Positions 16,732-27,778 of a DNA stretch of 64,000 nt are shown one piece after another; within the stretch, counting starts at the first letter, position 1; every line of letters begins with the position of its first letter. Under the pieces are notes generated by a model. The model made no database searches, had not been told where the DNA came from, and saw only the letters and a program-made list of their open reading frames with translations. The position numbers and the translations under genes were made by a program. This stretch comes from Catellatospora vulcania (lineage in GTDB: Bacteria; Actinomycetota; Actinomycetes; Mycobacteriales; Micromonosporaceae), in the NCBI RefSeq assembly GCF_009720385.1, contig NZ_WARX01000017.1:124001-188000 (forward strand). The letters run 5' to 3'.

Positions 16732-16808
16732 GATCGTCGGACTTGCCAGGCAAACGGGGGAATCATGGGCACTCTTTCGCCCGTTTGCCAGGCAATTCGA
16801 GTGATCGA
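16732..16808. repeat. Palindromic element with CGGACTTGCCAGGCAAACGGG-type arms, copy 2
   Basis: Imperfect inverted repeat between the starts of tldD and the ABC transporter operon. The arms share GATCG, ACTTGCCAGGCA and the general layout with the element at 13777-13854. It sits in a divergent promoter region, so it could affect expression of either side. Confidence 0.7.
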
Positions 16809-16923
16809 TCCGGTGGTGTTAGCCAGTTGTTACGTAGCGCGTCTGTTGCCGACACGCCGGGGTCCGTTACCTTTTGCCGCACGAGTATGAAAGTTTTCTT
16901 CATCAGCAGGGACGGGAGCGGCA

Positions 16924-17969
<1,046 letters not shown>

Positions 17970-17973
<4 letters not shown>

Positions 17974-18983
17974 GTGAAGCCTTGCTCAAGGTGCGGGGGC
18001 TGACCAAGCATTTCGCCGTGCGCCAGGGTGCGACCGGGGCCAAGGCCTCGGTGCGCGCCGTGGACGGGCTGGACTTCGACGTGCACGCCGGCGAGACGCT
18101 GGGCCTGGTCGGGGAGTCGGGCTGCGGCAAGACGACCACCGGCCGGATGCTGGTGCGCCTGCTGGAGCCCACCGCGGGCAGCATCGAGTTCCAGGGCCGC
18201 GACATCACCACGCTGGGCCGCCGGGCGATGCGCCCGCTGCGGCAGGACCTGCAGATCATCTTCCAGGACCCGTACTCGTCGCTGAACCCGCGGCACACCG
18301 TCGGCAAGATTGTGGCGATGCCGCTGGAGGTCAACGGCATCAAGCCGGCGGGCGGCGTGAAAGCCCGGGTGCAGGAGCTGCTGGAGCTGGTCGGCCTCAA
18401 CCCCGAGCACTACAACCGCTTCCCGCACGAGTTCTCCGGCGGCCAGCGCCAGCGCATCGGCATCGCGCGGGCGCTCGCGCTGCGCCCGAAGCTGATCGTC
18501 GCCGACGAGCCGGTCTCCGCGCTGGACGTGTCTATCCAGGCGCAGGTGGTGAACCTGCTGCGGGAGCTGCAGCGGGAGCTGGACCTGGCCTTCGTCTTCA
18601 TCGCGCACGACCTGGCGATCGTGCGCCACTTCAGCCGGCGCGTCGCCGTGATGTACCTGGGCAAGGTCGTCGAGATCGGCGACCGGGCCGACATCTACGA
18701 GCGGCCGCGGCACCCGTACACCAAGGCGCTGCTGTCGGCGGTGCCGGACGTGACCGCGTTCGGCGAGCAGCGGCAGCGCATCCGGCTCACCGGCGACGTG
18801 CCGACCCCGCTGAACCCGCCGTCCGGCTGCCGCTTCCGCACCCGCTGCTGGAAGGCGCAGGACGTGTGCGCCGCCGAGGAGCCGCCGCTGATCGCCCGCG
18901 AGGGCAGCGCCCAGCAGGTGGCCTGCCACTTCCCAGAGGCAGTGGGCGTTACATCCGAGCACGTGAGCGAGGTGGCCGCATGA
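17970..18983 (+). CDS. Peptide-type ABC importer ATPase (DppF/OppF family)
   Basis: 337-residue second ATPase. Walker A is [11 protein letters not shown], the signature is [14 protein letters not shown], and Walker B is [12 protein letters not shown]; the [13 protein letters not shown]-loop and the Cys-bearing C-terminus ([14 protein letters not shown]) are family hallmarks. The GTG start at 17970 overlaps the upstream stop; its own stop overlaps the next ATG. Together with the preceding gene it forms the heterodimeric motor. Confidence 0.93.
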
Positions 18984-19981
18984 GCCTGTCGCAGATCGAG
19001 ACGGACGCCGCGGGCGTCGACGCGACCGCGGTGCCGGTCGCACCGCAGCCCGGCATGGTCGGCCGCTCACCTGGCCGGCTGGCCTGGGCCCGGCTGCGGG
19101 CCAACCGCACCGCGATGGTCAGCGGCTGGATCATGGTGTTCTTCATCGTGCTCGGGCTGGCCGCGCCACTGATCGAGCTGGTGTACGGCATCAGCCCGTT
19201 CGAGCAGTTCCAGGACAAGATCGCCAACAACAGCCTGCCGCTGGGCTACTTCGGCGGCGTCTCCGGCGAGCACTGGTTCGGCCTGGAGCCGCAGCTCGGC
19301 CGCGACATCTTCATCCGCCTGGTGTACGGCCTGCGCACCTCGCTGTTCATCGCGACCTCGGCCGCGCTGCTGACCACGGCGCTGGGCATCGTGCTGGGCA
19401 TCGTCTCCGGCTACCTGGGCGGCTGGATCGACGGGGTGATCAGCTGGGTCATCGACTTCGCGCTGGCGCTGCCGTTCCTCATCTTCGCGCTGGCGATCAT
19501 GCCGACGGTGACCGCGCGCTTCTACGGGCCGCGCGACGAGATCCCGGTGCCGTTCCGGATCGGAGTGATGATCTTTCTGTTCGCGCTGTTCGGCTGGACC
19601 GGCACGGCTCGGCTGGTGCGCGGCCAGGTGATCTCGCTGCGCGAGCGGGAGTTCGTGGAGGCGGCCCGCGCGAGCGGCGCCGGCCTGTTCCACATCCTGT
19701 TCCGCCAGCTGCTGCCGAACCTGTGGGCGCCGATCCTGGTGTCGTTCTCGCTGGCGGTGCCGGGCTACATCACCGGCGAGGCGGCCCTGTCCTTCCTCGG
19801 CATCGGCGTGGTCGACCCCACCCCGGACTTCGGCGTGATGATCAACAAGAGCCTGAGCTACGCGCAGACCGATCCGGCGTACCTCATCTTCCCGGGCGTG
19901 GTGATCTTCCTGCTGGTGCTGGCGTTCAACCTGTTCGGCGACGGCCTGCGCGATGCGCTCGACCCCAAGTCGTCCCGGTAG
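18980..19981 (+). CDS. Peptide-type ABC importer permease (DppC/OppC family)
   Basis: 333 residues with about six membrane segments. The N-terminal extension before [20 protein letters not shown] is the OppC-N domain. The EAA loop contacting the ATPases is [32 protein letters not shown] is a hallmark of the C-type permease. The ATG overlaps the upstream stop. A large external loop after the first helix (about 60 residues) precedes the permease core. Confidence 0.92.
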   Translation: MSLSQIETDAAGVDATAVPVAPQPGMVGRSPGRLAWARLRANRTAMVSGWIMVFFIVLGLAAPLIELVYGISPFEQFQDKIANNSLPLGYFGGVSGEHWFGLEPQLGRDIFIRLVYGLRTSLFIATSAALLTTALGIVLGIVSGYLGGWIDGVISWVIDFALALPFLIFALAIMPTVTARFYGPRDEIPVPFRIGVMIFLFALFGWTGTARLVRGQVISLREREFVEAARASGAGLFHILFRQLLPNLWAPILVSFSLAVPGYITGEAALSFLGIGVVDPTPDFGVMINKSLSYAQTDPAYLIFPGVVIFLLVLAFNLFGDGLRDALDPKSSR

Positions 19982-19991
19982 GAGGCACGAG

Positions 19992-20978
19992 ATGCTGCGA
20001 TTCCTGATCAAGCGCCTGCTGCTCGGCGCGCTGACGATGTTCGCCGTGAGCCTGGTGGCCTTCGGCATGTTCTTCATGCTGCCGCGCGACGCGGTGGCCA
20101 CCATGTGCGTGAAGAACTGCAACCCCGAGCGGCTGGAGCGGGTGCGCGTCGAGCTGGGTCTGAAGGACCCGCTGGTCGACCAGTACACCGGCTACATGAA
20201 GGGCATCTTCGTGGGCCGGGACCTGGGCAGCGCGCAGGGCGGCTTCTGTGACGCGCCGTGCCTGGGCTACTCGTACACCAGCAGCGAGGAGGTCTCCGAC
20301 ATCTTCGCCCGGGTGCTCCCGGTGACCCTGAGCATCGTCATCCCGGCGGCCGTGCTGTGGCTGGGTCTGGGCATCGGCCTGGGCATGGTCTCGGCGCTGC
20401 GGCGCGGCACCGTCTTCGACCGCCTGGCCATCGGCTTCTCGCTGACCGGCGCGTCCATGCAGCTCTACTTCGTGGGCGGCATGTTGATGATCATCTTCGT
20501 GTACACCCTGAAGATCCTGCCGGTGCCGCACTACACCTCGCTCTGGGACGACCCGCTGGACTGGGCGAGCGGGCTGGTGCTGGCCTGGGTGGCGCTGGCC
20601 TTCCTCTTCTCCGCGGTCTATGCCCGGCTGTCCCGGGCCCAGATGCTGGAGACGCTGGCCGAGGACTTCGTGCGCACCGCGCGGGCCAAGGGCCTGACCA
20701 AATCGCGGGCGTACGGGCGGCACGCGCTGCGCGCGGCGATCACCCCGATCGTGACCATCGCCGGGCTGGACATCGGCGGCGCGCTCGGCGGCACCGTGAT
20801 CACCGAGACCACCTTCGGCATCCAGGGCCTGGGCCGCACCGCCGTCGAGGCGGTCCGCCTCGGCGACCTTCCGACGATCATGGCGACCGTGCTCATCTCG
20901 GCGGTCTTCATCGTCGTCGCCAACATCGTGGTCGACCTGCTCTACGCGGTCATCGACCCGCGGGTGCGGCTCGGTTAG
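19992..20978 (+). CDS. Peptide-type ABC importer permease (DppB/OppB family)
   Basis: 328 residues with six predicted helices. MLRFLIKRLLLGALTMFAVS is the typical start, and the EAA loop reads DFVRTARAKGLTKSRAYGRH. The first external loop carries two CxxxC pairs (CVKNC and CDAPC), which may form disulfides outside the cell. The ATG at 19992 follows GGAGG by six bases. The stop is followed by a 96-bp gap before the binding-protein gene. Confidence 0.92.
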   Translation: MLRFLIKRLLLGALTMFAVSLVAFGMFFMLPRDAVATMCVKNCNPERLERVRVELGLKDPLVDQYTGYMKGIFVGRDLGSAQGGFCDAPCLGYSYTSSEEVSDIFARVLPVTLSIVIPAAVLWLGLGIGLGMVSALRRGTVFDRLAIGFSLTGASMQLYFVGGMLMIIFVYTLKILPVPHYTSLWDDPLDWASGLVLAWVALAFLFSAVYARLSRAQMLETLAEDFVRTARAKGLTKSRAYGRHALRAAITPIVTIAGLDIGGALGGTVITETTFGIQGLGRTAVEAVRLGDLPTIMATVLISAVFIVVANIVVDLLYAVIDPRVRLG

Positions 20979-21074
20979 CGCACCCGTCCGCCGTACGAAG
21001 AGGTATGGCGAAATCCATCAATCACTGCTACACATTTCGTAAGTTTCCTTCACACCACCGGCACGGGAGTGAAT

Positions 21075-22805
21075 ATGAGATCCAGAGCGGTACTGGCAGC
21101 GGGAGGCGTGCTCGCGCTGACCGTGGCCCTGGGCGCGTGCAGCGAGAACAAGAACACCGAGAACAACGTCGACACCGACCGCCAGTCGACCGGCGTGATC
21201 GCGACGGACCCGAAGGACTCGATGGGCCCCGCCCCCGAGGTCGCGGGCGCCAGCAAGGGTGGCACGTTCACCGTCATCCGGCAGACCAAGATCTCGCACA
21301 TGGACCCGCAGCGCGTCTACTCGTTCGTGGGCCTCAACACCGCCCCGCTTTACGCCCGCTTCCTGACCACCTGGAAGGACGACGGCAAGGGCAACGTCGT
21401 GCTGGTCGGCGACCTCGCGGAGACTCCCGGCGTCAACGTGAACAAGGACTGCAAGGTCTGGGAATTCAAGATCAAGGACGGGGTGAAGTTCGAGGACGGC
21501 AGCGCGATCACCTCCAAGGAGATCGCCTACGGCATCGCCCGCTCGTTCGACCCGGACCTGGCCGGCGGCCCGACCTACATCCAGGAGTGGCTGGCCGACG
21601 ACGCGGCCTTCGACACCAAGTGGGACTTCAAGGCCAACAAGACCTCGCTGCCCCCGGGCCTGACCACCCCGGACGCCAAGACGCTGCGGTTCGAGTTCGC
21701 CAAGGCGCACTGCGACCTGCCGTTCGCGGCCTCGCTGCCGGCCACCGCGCCGCTGCCGCCGGCCAAGGACACCGGCGTCGAGCTGGACAACAAGCCGTTC
21801 TCGTCCGGCCCGTACAAGCTGGTCCAGAACACGGTCGGCGTGGAGATGGTGTTCGAGCGCAACGAGCACTGGGACGCCAACACCGACGCGGTGCGCCACC
21901 AGTACCCGGACAAGTTCGTCTACAAGTTCGGCCCGAACGCCGAGGCACAGACCAACCGGCTCATCGCCGACGGCGCCGACGACCAGGCCACGCTCGGCTG
22001 GAACGGCGTGGACTCCTCGCTGGTGGCCAAGGTCGCCGGGGACTCCGCGCTGATGGGACGCACGCTGCGTGAGCCCACCCCGAGCGCGTGGCGGCTGTCC
22101 ATCAACACCCAGCGGGTGCCGGACCTGACGGTCCGCCAGGCGCTCAACTACGCCATCGACCGTCCCGGCATGGTCAAGGCTGCCGGTGGCGACCTGAAGG
22201 TGGCCGCGCTGACCACCCTGATGCCGCCGTCGACCCTGGGCTTCAAGAAGTTCGACGCCTACCCGTCCGACATCGAGAAGGCGAAGACCACGCTGGCCGG
22301 CAAGACCCCCGAGCTGGTGCTGGTCATCGGCGACGACTCGGGCGCGCAGGAGCTGGGCACCCAGGTGAAGAACAACCTGGAGAAGGCCGGCTTCAAGATC
22401 ACGATCAAGGTCATCCCGGCGGACAGCAAGCTGGACGAGACCAAGAAGAAGGACAACCCCTGGGACCTGTACCTGGACTCCTGGGCGGCCGACTGGCCGA
22501 GCGGCGCCGCGCTGCTGCCGGTCCTCTTCGACGGCCGTGGCATCAAGGCCGAGGGCAACAGCAACACGTCCTACATCAACAATGACGCGATCAACGCCGA
22601 GTTCGACCGCGTACTGGCCCTCGACCCGGCCGCCCAGGCGCCCGAGTGGGCCAAGCTCGACGAGCGGATCATGAAGGAGCTGGCTCCGGCCGTCCCGCTC
22701 TACGCGGACGTCATGTTCGTGATGCACGGCTCGAAGGTCGGTGGCGTCTACATCGACAGCATCTTCGGGTACCCCGCCTTCACCCGCGCCTTCGTCAAGC
22801 AGTAA
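21075..22805 (+). CDS. Extracellular solute-binding lipoprotein, family 5 (peptide type)
   Basis: 576 residues. The signal peptide ends in a lipobox (VALGAC), so the protein should be lipidated and held outside the membrane. The body is a family-5 binding fold: GGTFTVIRQTKISHMDPQ, DGVKFEDGSAITSKEIAYGI, SSGPYKL and RQALNYAIDR are characteristic. The ATG at 21075 has GGGAG at good distance; a GTG six bases earlier is also in frame. Placing the binding protein last, after ATPases and permeases, is less usual than placing it first. A separate leader with GTAAGTTTCCTTCACAC suggests its own promoter, which could give more binding protein than transporter. Confidence 0.93.
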   Translation: MRSRAVLAAGGVLALTVALGACSENKNTENNVDTDRQSTGVIATDPKDSMGPAPEVAGASKGGTFTVIRQTKISHMDPQRVYSFVGLNTAPLYARFLTTWKDDGKGNVVLVGDLAETPGVNVNKDCKVWEFKIKDGVKFEDGSAITSKEIAYGIARSFDPDLAGGPTYIQEWLADDAAFDTKWDFKANKTSLPPGLTTPDAKTLRFEFAKAHCDLPFAASLPATAPLPPAKDTGVELDNKPFSSGPYKLVQNTVGVEMVFERNEHWDANTDAVRHQYPDKFVYKFGPNAEAQTNRLIADGADDQATLGWNGVDSSLVAKVAGDSALMGRTLREPTPSAWRLSINTQRVPDLTVRQALNYAIDRPGMVKAAGGDLKVAALTTLMPPSTLGFKKFDAYPSDIEKAKTTLAGKTPELVLVIGDDSGAQELGTQVKNNLEKAGFKITIKVIPADSKLDETKKKDNPWDLYLDSWAADWPSGAALLPVLFDGRGIKAEGNSNTSYINNDAINAEFDRVLALDPAAQAPEWAKLDERIMKELAPAVPLYADVMFVMHGSKVGGVYIDSIFGYPAFTRAFVKQ

Positions 22806-22822
22806 CGGCGCTCTGCTCCACC

Positions 22823-22857
22823 GGGCGGCACCCCTACCAGGGGTGCCGCCCTTTTCC
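22823..22857 (+). terminator. Rho-independent terminator after the ABC operon
   Basis: A perfect stem GGGCGGCACCCCT/AGGGGTGCCGCCC with a tiny loop is followed by CTTTTCC. It starts 17 bases after the stop of the binding-protein gene and closes the importer operon. Confidence 0.88.
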
Positions 22858-22875
22858 GTCCCGGCGCGGCGGCCC

Positions 22876-22940
22876 AAGATCGCTGTTTCGGGTCAGGATC
22901 TGCGGTCTGACCACACTTTTCGACCCCAAACAGCGATCTT
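22876..22940. repeat. Palindromic element with GATCGCTGTTT arms, copy 1
   Basis: 65-bp inverted repeat (AAGATCGCTGTTTCGGGTC and near-complement). Its central part resembles that of the element at 44247-44316, and the arms match that element and 29389-29459. It follows the operon terminator, so it is not needed for termination. The remaining DNA up to 23119 is a G-rich stretch that should contain the promoter of the next gene; I saw no clear -10. Confidence 0.85.
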
Positions 22941-23119
22941 CGCGGGCCGGCGGCGGCGGTGGCGGGGCTGGCGGGCTGGGGAAACTTACTTTCGGGGGGT
23001 ACGACGGCTGGCTTTCGGTGGGTGTGGAAGGGCCGCGACCTGCGGGATCGTAGGAAGTGCCCAGGGAGACGACGGAGTCGGCCAGGGCGCATCATCCGGT
23101 TCACGACGGGGGTCAGGTC

Positions 23120-23629
23120 ATGGCATTCCGCACACGTCGCTTCGTTGTCCTCGCCACGCTCACCGCCGCGCTCGGCGCGCCGGCCCTCATGCACGCCGCC
23201 CCGGCACTCGCGGCCCCGCCGCCGCAGCTGGTGGTGGCCTCGCACGACACCAAGGCCGCCGAGAAGGCCGCGCAGAAGGCCGCCGCGGCACAGGGTGTCG
23301 CCGACGAGACCGCGATCCAGGCCAGGCTGTCGGCCCAGGCGGCAGCCAAGGCCAAGCAGCGGTACGCCGACGCCAGGCAGGCCGCCAAGGCTGCCGCCGC
23401 CCAGGTGCGCGCCGATATGAAGGCCCACCTCGACGGGGCGCGCATCGAGCAGGACGCGCACCTCGCCGACCAGGCCAAGCAGAGGGCCGCGACGGCTGCC
23501 GAGATCGCCGAGCAGGCGGCCGTGCAGGCCCGCGTCGACGCCAAGGCGGCCGAGAAGGCGCGTCAGAAGGCCGCCACCGCCGAGGAGATCGCCGAGCAGG
23601 CCGCCGTGAAGGCGCAGCTGGGCAGCTGA
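23120..23629 (+). CDS. Small secreted Ala/Lys-rich coiled-coil protein
   Basis: 169 residues. A signal peptide (RRFVVLATLTAALGAPALMH, cleavage near ALA-AP) precedes a chain made almost only of Ala, Glu, Lys, Gln, Arg and Asp. Heptad-like repeats recur: AEKAAQKAAAAQ, QARLSAQAAAKAK, and two copies of AAEIAEQAAV/AEEIAEQAAV. This predicts a long helix or coiled coil outside the cell. No catalytic residues or known domain are visible. The ATG at 23120 follows a G-rich site. A role in cell-surface binding would be a guess. Confidence 0.72.
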   Translation: MAFRTRRFVVLATLTAALGAPALMHAAPALAAPPPQLVVASHDTKAAEKAAQKAAAAQGVADETAIQARLSAQAAAKAKQRYADARQAAKAAAAQVRADMKAHLDGARIEQDAHLADQAKQRAATAAEIAEQAAVQARVDAKAAEKARQKAATAEEIAEQAAVKAQLGS

Positions 23630-23642
23630 ATCGGCCCCAAAC

Positions 23643-23674
23643 CTCCGCCCACGCAACTGGCTGCGTGGGCGGAG
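23643..23674 (+). terminator. Hairpin after the secreted coiled-coil gene
   Basis: Perfect 13-bp stem CTCCGCCCACGCA with a 6-base loop, 13 bases after the stop codon. The following bases are CTCTCTCG rather than a T-run, so strength is uncertain. Confidence 0.65.
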
Positions 23675-23813
23675 CTCTCTCGCCGGCCCCTGTGCCGGGT
23701 CCCCACCCGCCCGGGGGCGGGCGCGGGCGCCGGAGCGGGCGTGGGTGTGGGCGGTGGCCTGGGCCTGGGCGTGGATGCGCGCGGATCCGGGCGTGGGCGC
23801 TTGGGCTGGAGGG

Positions 23814-25529
23814 TCAGGAATGGATCTCGGAGGGTTCGGTCTCCTGGATGATCACCGTGGGCGGCAGGTCCTCCAGGGCATGCCGGGCGTAGATCTCGCT
23901 GTCCAGCTCCGGTGGGCCGAGGTAGCGCTCGGCGAGCGGGGCCGGCAGCGTCGCCCAGTCCCACGGCTCGACAGCCACCGCCGCCCGCACCGTCTCCGGC
24001 CGCCGGGCCGCCAGCAGCGCGGCCAGCCATCCGCCGAAGCCCCGGCCGTACGCGGTGACCCGGGTCAGGTCCAGGTCGGAGTGTTTGTCGGCGATGATGC
24101 GCAGCGCCTCGGCGTGGTCGGCGACGGCCAGGTCGGCCACCCGCCGGTGGGTCACCTTCTCGAAGCTCGGCGACACTCCGACGGTGCCCCGGCCGTCGAC
24201 CATCACCACCGCGAACCCGGCCTCGGCCCAGTGCCGGGCGGCCGTGAACGCGTCGTGGTCGTTGCGTACCTGCTGGTCGGTCGGGGTGTCCGGCAGGCAC
24301 AGCAGCACCGGCAGGCGGCGGCCGAAGACGTGGCCGGGCGGGTACAGCACGGCGGTGGGCAGCCGCCGGTCGGTGACCCGGTCCAGCGCCGGGCGGTTCG
24401 TGGTCGCGGGCACCGGGCGGCGCGGGGTCAGCTCGGCCACCTGGTTCCCGGCGTGCCACACGGTGAGCTGGACGTCCTCGTCGTCGAGGCTGCGCAGGCC
24501 GGTCACCACCGTGTCGCCGCCGCAGGCGGCGCTGTGCCAGCCGGGCGCGCTGGTCAGCCGGTGCACCACCATGCCGCCGCTGGTGCTGCTGCGTACCCGG
24601 AACAGGTGCTGCTCGGCGGGTTCGCCCTCGCTGGCCTCGATGAGCAGGTCGCCCAGCTCGCCACCGGCCGAGCCGGGGCCGAGCCGTCCCACGACGCGCC
24701 GGACGTACAGGTTCGGCGGGGTGAGCAGGGTGCCGTCGGCGAACAGGCAGCGCGCGTCGTACCCGTCGTGGGAGATCTCGCCGCCGACCAGCACCCGGCC
24801 GTCGGCGAGGTGGCGCGGCGTGCCGGCGATGGGGTTGACCCAGCGCGGGTCGGCCAGCTCGGCGTGCACCTGGGTCTCCCCGGTGCGGCGGTCCACCGCC
24901 AGCACCAGGCCGTGCCCCTGCGAGCGGCGCAGCGCCGTGATCAGCGGGCCGCCGTCGGCCCAGCGGACCATGCCCAGGTACGGGTAGATCTCGCGGTCCC
25001 AGTGCACGTCGACCCAGCCGCCGTCGAGGTCCAGCAGGTGCAGCGAGACCTGCTCGCCGCTGCGCCGGGTGGCCAGGATGCTCTCCCCGTCGGGCGCCCA
25101 CCACCAGCCGGTACGCCGGCCGAAGTAACCCGCGTGCGGATCGGCCTCGCCCCAGCGGACCCCGTCCGGCTCGCCGGCCAGCAGCTCGTCCACGCTGCCG
25201 GCGGCCACCCGCAGGGTGCCCTCGTGCAGGTAGGCGATGCGGCGGCCGGTCGGATCGGGCCGGGCCGTGTCGACCGGGCCCGGCGTGGACACCACGGTCA
25301 CCCCGTCGGCGTCGCGGCGGTGCAATCGGCCGCCCGAGGTCCAGACGGTGACGGCGCCGGTGCGGTCGAAGGCGAAGTCGTCCACCGCCTCGGCCACGGT
25401 ATGGACCCGGCCCGAAGCCGGTTCACACACGTCCAGCACGTGATCATGCAGGTGGCCCACCCGAAGGCCGTCAGCACTGACGGCTATGCGGTGGCCAGGC
25501 CCCGGACCGTCAGGCTGCTGCGCCTCCAT
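23814..25529 (-). CDS. S9-family (prolyl oligopeptidase/DPP-IV-like) protein lacking the catalytic triad
   Basis: 571 residues. The first 380 or so are repeated beta-strands as in the DPP-IV beta-propeller (GRRIAYLHEGTLRV, WWWAPDGESILATR, DLDGGWVDVHWDREIYPYLG). The C-terminus is an alpha/beta-hydrolase with PVLLCLPDTPTDQQV and FAVVMVDGRGTVG. The nucleophile elbow, normally GxSxGG, reads GRGFGG at 495-500, so Ser is replaced by Gly. The usual Asp region reads QETEPSEIHS at the very end, and no His segment follows. The chain is therefore truncated and apparently inactive as a peptidase. The frame is open throughout, so this is a diverged protein rather than a fresh frameshift. The ATG at 25529 is chosen; it diverges from mshB. 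Confidence 0.82.
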   Translation of the reverse strand: MEAQQPDGPGPGHRIAVSADGLRVGHLHDHVLDVCEPASGRVHTVAEAVDDFAFDRTGAVTVWTSGGRLHRRDADGVTVVSTPGPVDTARPDPTGRRIAYLHEGTLRVAAGSVDELLAGEPDGVRWGEADPHAGYFGRRTGWWWAPDGESILATRRSGEQVSLHLLDLDGGWVDVHWDREIYPYLGMVRWADGGPLITALRRSQGHGLVLAVDRRTGETQVHAELADPRWVNPIAGTPRHLADGRVLVGGEISHDGYDARCLFADGTLLTPPNLYVRRVVGRLGPGSAGGELGDLLIEASEGEPAEQHLFRVRSSTSGGMVVHRLTSAPGWHSAACGGDTVVTGLRSLDDEDVQLTVWHAGNQVAELTPRRPVPATTNRPALDRVTDRRLPTAVLYPPGHVFGRRLPVLLCLPDTPTDQQVRNDHDAFTAARHWAEAGFAVVMVDGRGTVGVSPSFEKVTHRRVADLAVADHAEALRIIADKHSDLDLTRVTAYGRGFGGWLAALLAARRPETVRAAVAVEPWDWATLPAPLAERYLGPPELDSEIYARHALEDLPPTVIIQETEPSEIHS

Positions 25530-25585
25530 GGCCGCGATGCTATCGACGCGGGAGGCAGGCGCGTGGCGGTTTGCCTGATGCGGGC

Positions 25586-25591
25586 TAGAGT
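25586..25591 (+). promoter_or_regulatory. -10 element TAGAGT for leaderless mshB
   Basis: TAGAGT fits the actinobacterial -10 TANNNT and ends six bases before the GTG start, leaving no room for a ribosome site. This predicts transcription starting at or within a base or two of the start codon. No clear -35 was seen. Confidence 0.55.
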
Positions 25592-25597
25592 GACCGG

Positions 25598-26476
25598 GTG
25601 GCTCGCAGCATCCTGTTCGTTCACGCGCATCCCGACGACGAGTCGATCGGCACCGGCGCGACCATGGCTCACTACGCGGCGCAGGGCGCACACGTCACGC
25701 TGGTGACGTGCACCCTCGGCGAGGAGGGCGAGATCCACGTGCCCGAGCTCGCGCAGCTGGAGGCCGCACAGGGCGACCAGCTCGGCGGATACCGGCTGTC
25801 CGAGCTGAAGAGCGCGCTGGCCGCGCTGGGGACCATCGACCACCGCATGCTCGGCGGAGCGGGCCGCTACCGCGACTCCGGCATGATGGGCACGCCCGCC
25901 AACGAGCACCCGCGCAGCTTCTGGGGGGCTGACCTCGAAGAAGCCTCGGCGCACCTGGTCGAGATCATGGACGAGGTGCGGCCGCAGATCGTCGTCACGT
26001 ACGACGCGAACGGCTTCTACGGCCACCCTGACCACATCCAGGCCCACCGGGTCGCCATGCGCGCCTCCGAGATCGCCGCCGAGCGCGGCTTCGGCCCGTC
26101 CAAGATCTACTGGACGGCGATGCCGCTGAGCGTGCTGAAGGCCGGGGTCGAGGCGCTCGCCGACTCGACCGACAACCCGTTCGCCTCGGTCACCGACGTC
26201 GCCGACTTCCCGTTCGGCACGCCCGACGAGGAGGTCGCGGCCTGCATCGACGGGTCCGACCACCACGACGCCAAGGTCGCCGCGCTGAAGGCGCACGCCA
26301 CCCAGATCCCGGAGACGTCCTGGCTCTACTCCATCGCCGGCAACTTCGGCCAGGAGTTCATGGGCGTCGAGCACTACACGCTGGCGCACGGGGTACGCGG
26401 TCGCGGCGACGGCCCGTACGGGTGGGAGACCGACCTGTTCAGCGGCCTGCCCGACGGCTCACCCGCCGCGCGGTGA
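25598..26476 (+). CDS. mshB: Mycothiol biosynthesis deacetylase MshB
   Basis: 292-residue zinc enzyme that removes the N-acetyl group from GlcNAc-inositol in mycothiol synthesis, the main low-molecular-weight thiol of actinobacteria. AHPDDE at residues 10-15 and [10 protein letters not shown] further on carry the metal ligands and catalytic Asp; the whole chain follows the MshB pattern ([20 protein letters not shown]). Homologous hydrolases act on other N-acetylglucosamine conjugates (Mca, LmbE-like), but this length and these motifs favour MshB. The stop overlaps the GTG of the next membrane-protein gene. Expression is probably leaderless. Confidence 0.92.
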   Translation: MARSILFVHAHPDDESIGTGATMAHYAAQGAHVTLVTCTLGEEGEIHVPELAQLEAAQGDQLGGYRLSELKSALAALGTIDHRMLGGAGRYRDSGMMGTPANEHPRSFWGADLEEASAHLVEIMDEVRPQIVVTYDANGFYGHPDHIQAHRVAMRASEIAAERGFGPSKIYWTAMPLSVLKAGVEALADSTDNPFASVTDVADFPFGTPDEEVAACIDGSDHHDAKVAALKAHATQIPETSWLYSIAGNFGQEFMGVEHYTLAHGVRGRGDGPYGWETDLFSGLPDGSPAAR

Positions 26477-26904
26477 AACTGCTCGACCTCGCCCTGCGCG
26501 GGATCGGTGGGCTGCTCGCGGTCTTCCTGGGCACCGCGTCGGCGGTGCTGGAGGCCGTGTACACGCCGTACCGCATCGGCGGGTGGCCCGCGGTGTGGCT
26601 GGTGCCGACAGCCCTACTGGTCAGCCTGTTCCTGAGCTGGTTCGGACGTGCGGTCACGGGCCTGGCCTGGGGCTGGTGGCTCGCCGCCGTGCCGTGGTTC
26701 CTGGTCATGATCTTCGCGGTGGGCGGCACCCAGGAGGGCGATCAGATCGCCGCATCCTGGCTCGGCTTGCTGGTGCTGGCCACGGGCGGCATCGGCTTCG
26801 TCGGCCCCGCCGCGTATCGCGCCGGCAAGCGCACCACCGCGCCACCACCGAGGACCGCCGCCCCGCAGCTGACCTCCCCTCAGCCCGGCCCGTACGCGCC
26901 TTGA
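26473..26904 (+). CDS. Small integral membrane protein coupled to mshB
   Basis: 143 residues with four hydrophobic helices ([76 protein letters not shown]) and a Pro-rich cytosolic tail. The GTG start overlaps the mshB stop (GTGA). The same type of protein is often found after mshB in actinobacteria, but its function is not known to me; a link to mycothiol is only positional. Confidence 0.8.
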   Translation: MKLLDLALRGIGGLLAVFLGTASAVLEAVYTPYRIGGWPAVWLVPTALLVSLFLSWFGRAVTGLAWGWWLAAVPWFLVMIFAVGGTQEGDQIAASWLGLLVLATGGIGFVGPAAYRAGKRTTAPPPRTAAPQLTSPQPGPYAP

Positions 26905-26965
26905 CGGCCCGGCCGCGGGCGGTGGCGCGCCTCGCGCCCGCCGCCCCGGCCTGTGACCGCGCGGC

Positions 26966-27721
26966 TCAGGTGCCCAGCCCGTCCAGGCGGGTGACCACGT
27001 TCTGGTACGCCGTCGACGGCACCCGTTCGGTGCTGGTGAACGGCTGCTCGATCTGGTGGATCGTGTACAGCAGCAACGTGATCATGCCGACCACGGCGGT
27101 GGTCATGGCGAGCTGCGTGCCGATGCTGTCGAACCGGAAGAACAGGATCGGCATCCCGGCCAGCAGCGCGCCGAACAGCAGCGCGAACCAGGTCACGTCG
27201 CCGATCCGCTTGTCCGCCAGGGCGAGCCGGTCCTCGCGGGCCTGCATCACCGCATGCACGGTGGCCTCCGGCGACTCCGCGTCGGCCGGGACCGGCACCC
27301 GCGCGGTCGCCGTGCGCAGGTCGTTGAGCAGGGTCCAGCCCTGCTCGCCGACGGGTTTGCCGGCGCGCAGCCGCGGCAGCTCCTGGTCGAGGATCTCGCG
27401 CAGGTAGGCGCGCGACAGCGTGTGGATCGCGGCGCGCACCTCCGGCGGGCCGGTCTCGGCAGCCCACGCCACTGATTGCACCGCCTGCGCCTCGCGGTAG
27501 GTGGCGTCCCGGGCGTCGTTGCCGATCTGCCACACGTCGATGAAGACGAACGCGGCGACCACGGCGTACAGCGTGCCGGTCATCGAGAACACGACGCTGA
27601 GCACGTCGTGGATGTCGGCGCGGCGGTCCGGGGGCCACGAGCGGCGGATGAACACCACGGCGATCGCAGCGGCGCTGCAGATGACGAGAAACCACAGGAG
27701 ACCGCCCGCGTACGCCCGCAT
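26966..27721 (-). CDS. DUF4239-type membrane protein
   Basis: 251 residues with two N-terminal and two C-terminal membrane segments ([69 protein letters not shown]) separated by a helical cytosolic region. This arrangement, with the conserved [11 protein letters not shown] helix after the second segment, is that of the DUF4239 (bestrophin-like) family of unknown function. The ATG at 27721 has GGAGG five bases upstream. It diverges from the Pro-Ser repeat protein. Confidence 0.8.
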   Translation of the reverse strand: MRAYAGGLLWFLVICSAAAIAVVFIRRSWPPDRRADIHDVLSVVFSMTGTLYAVVAAFVFIDVWQIGNDARDATYREAQAVQSVAWAAETGPPEVRAAIHTLSRAYLREILDQELPRLRAGKPVGEQGWTLLNDLRTATARVPVPADAESPEATVHAVMQAREDRLALADKRIGDVTWFALLFGALLAGMPILFFRFDSIGTQLAMTTAVVGMITLLLYTIHQIEQPFTSTERVPSTAYQNVVTRLDGLGT

Positions 27722-27778
27722 GAGTCCTCCAAAAACAGTATTCGCCCAAACGTGACGTTTAGGGCTATACAAGATGCT

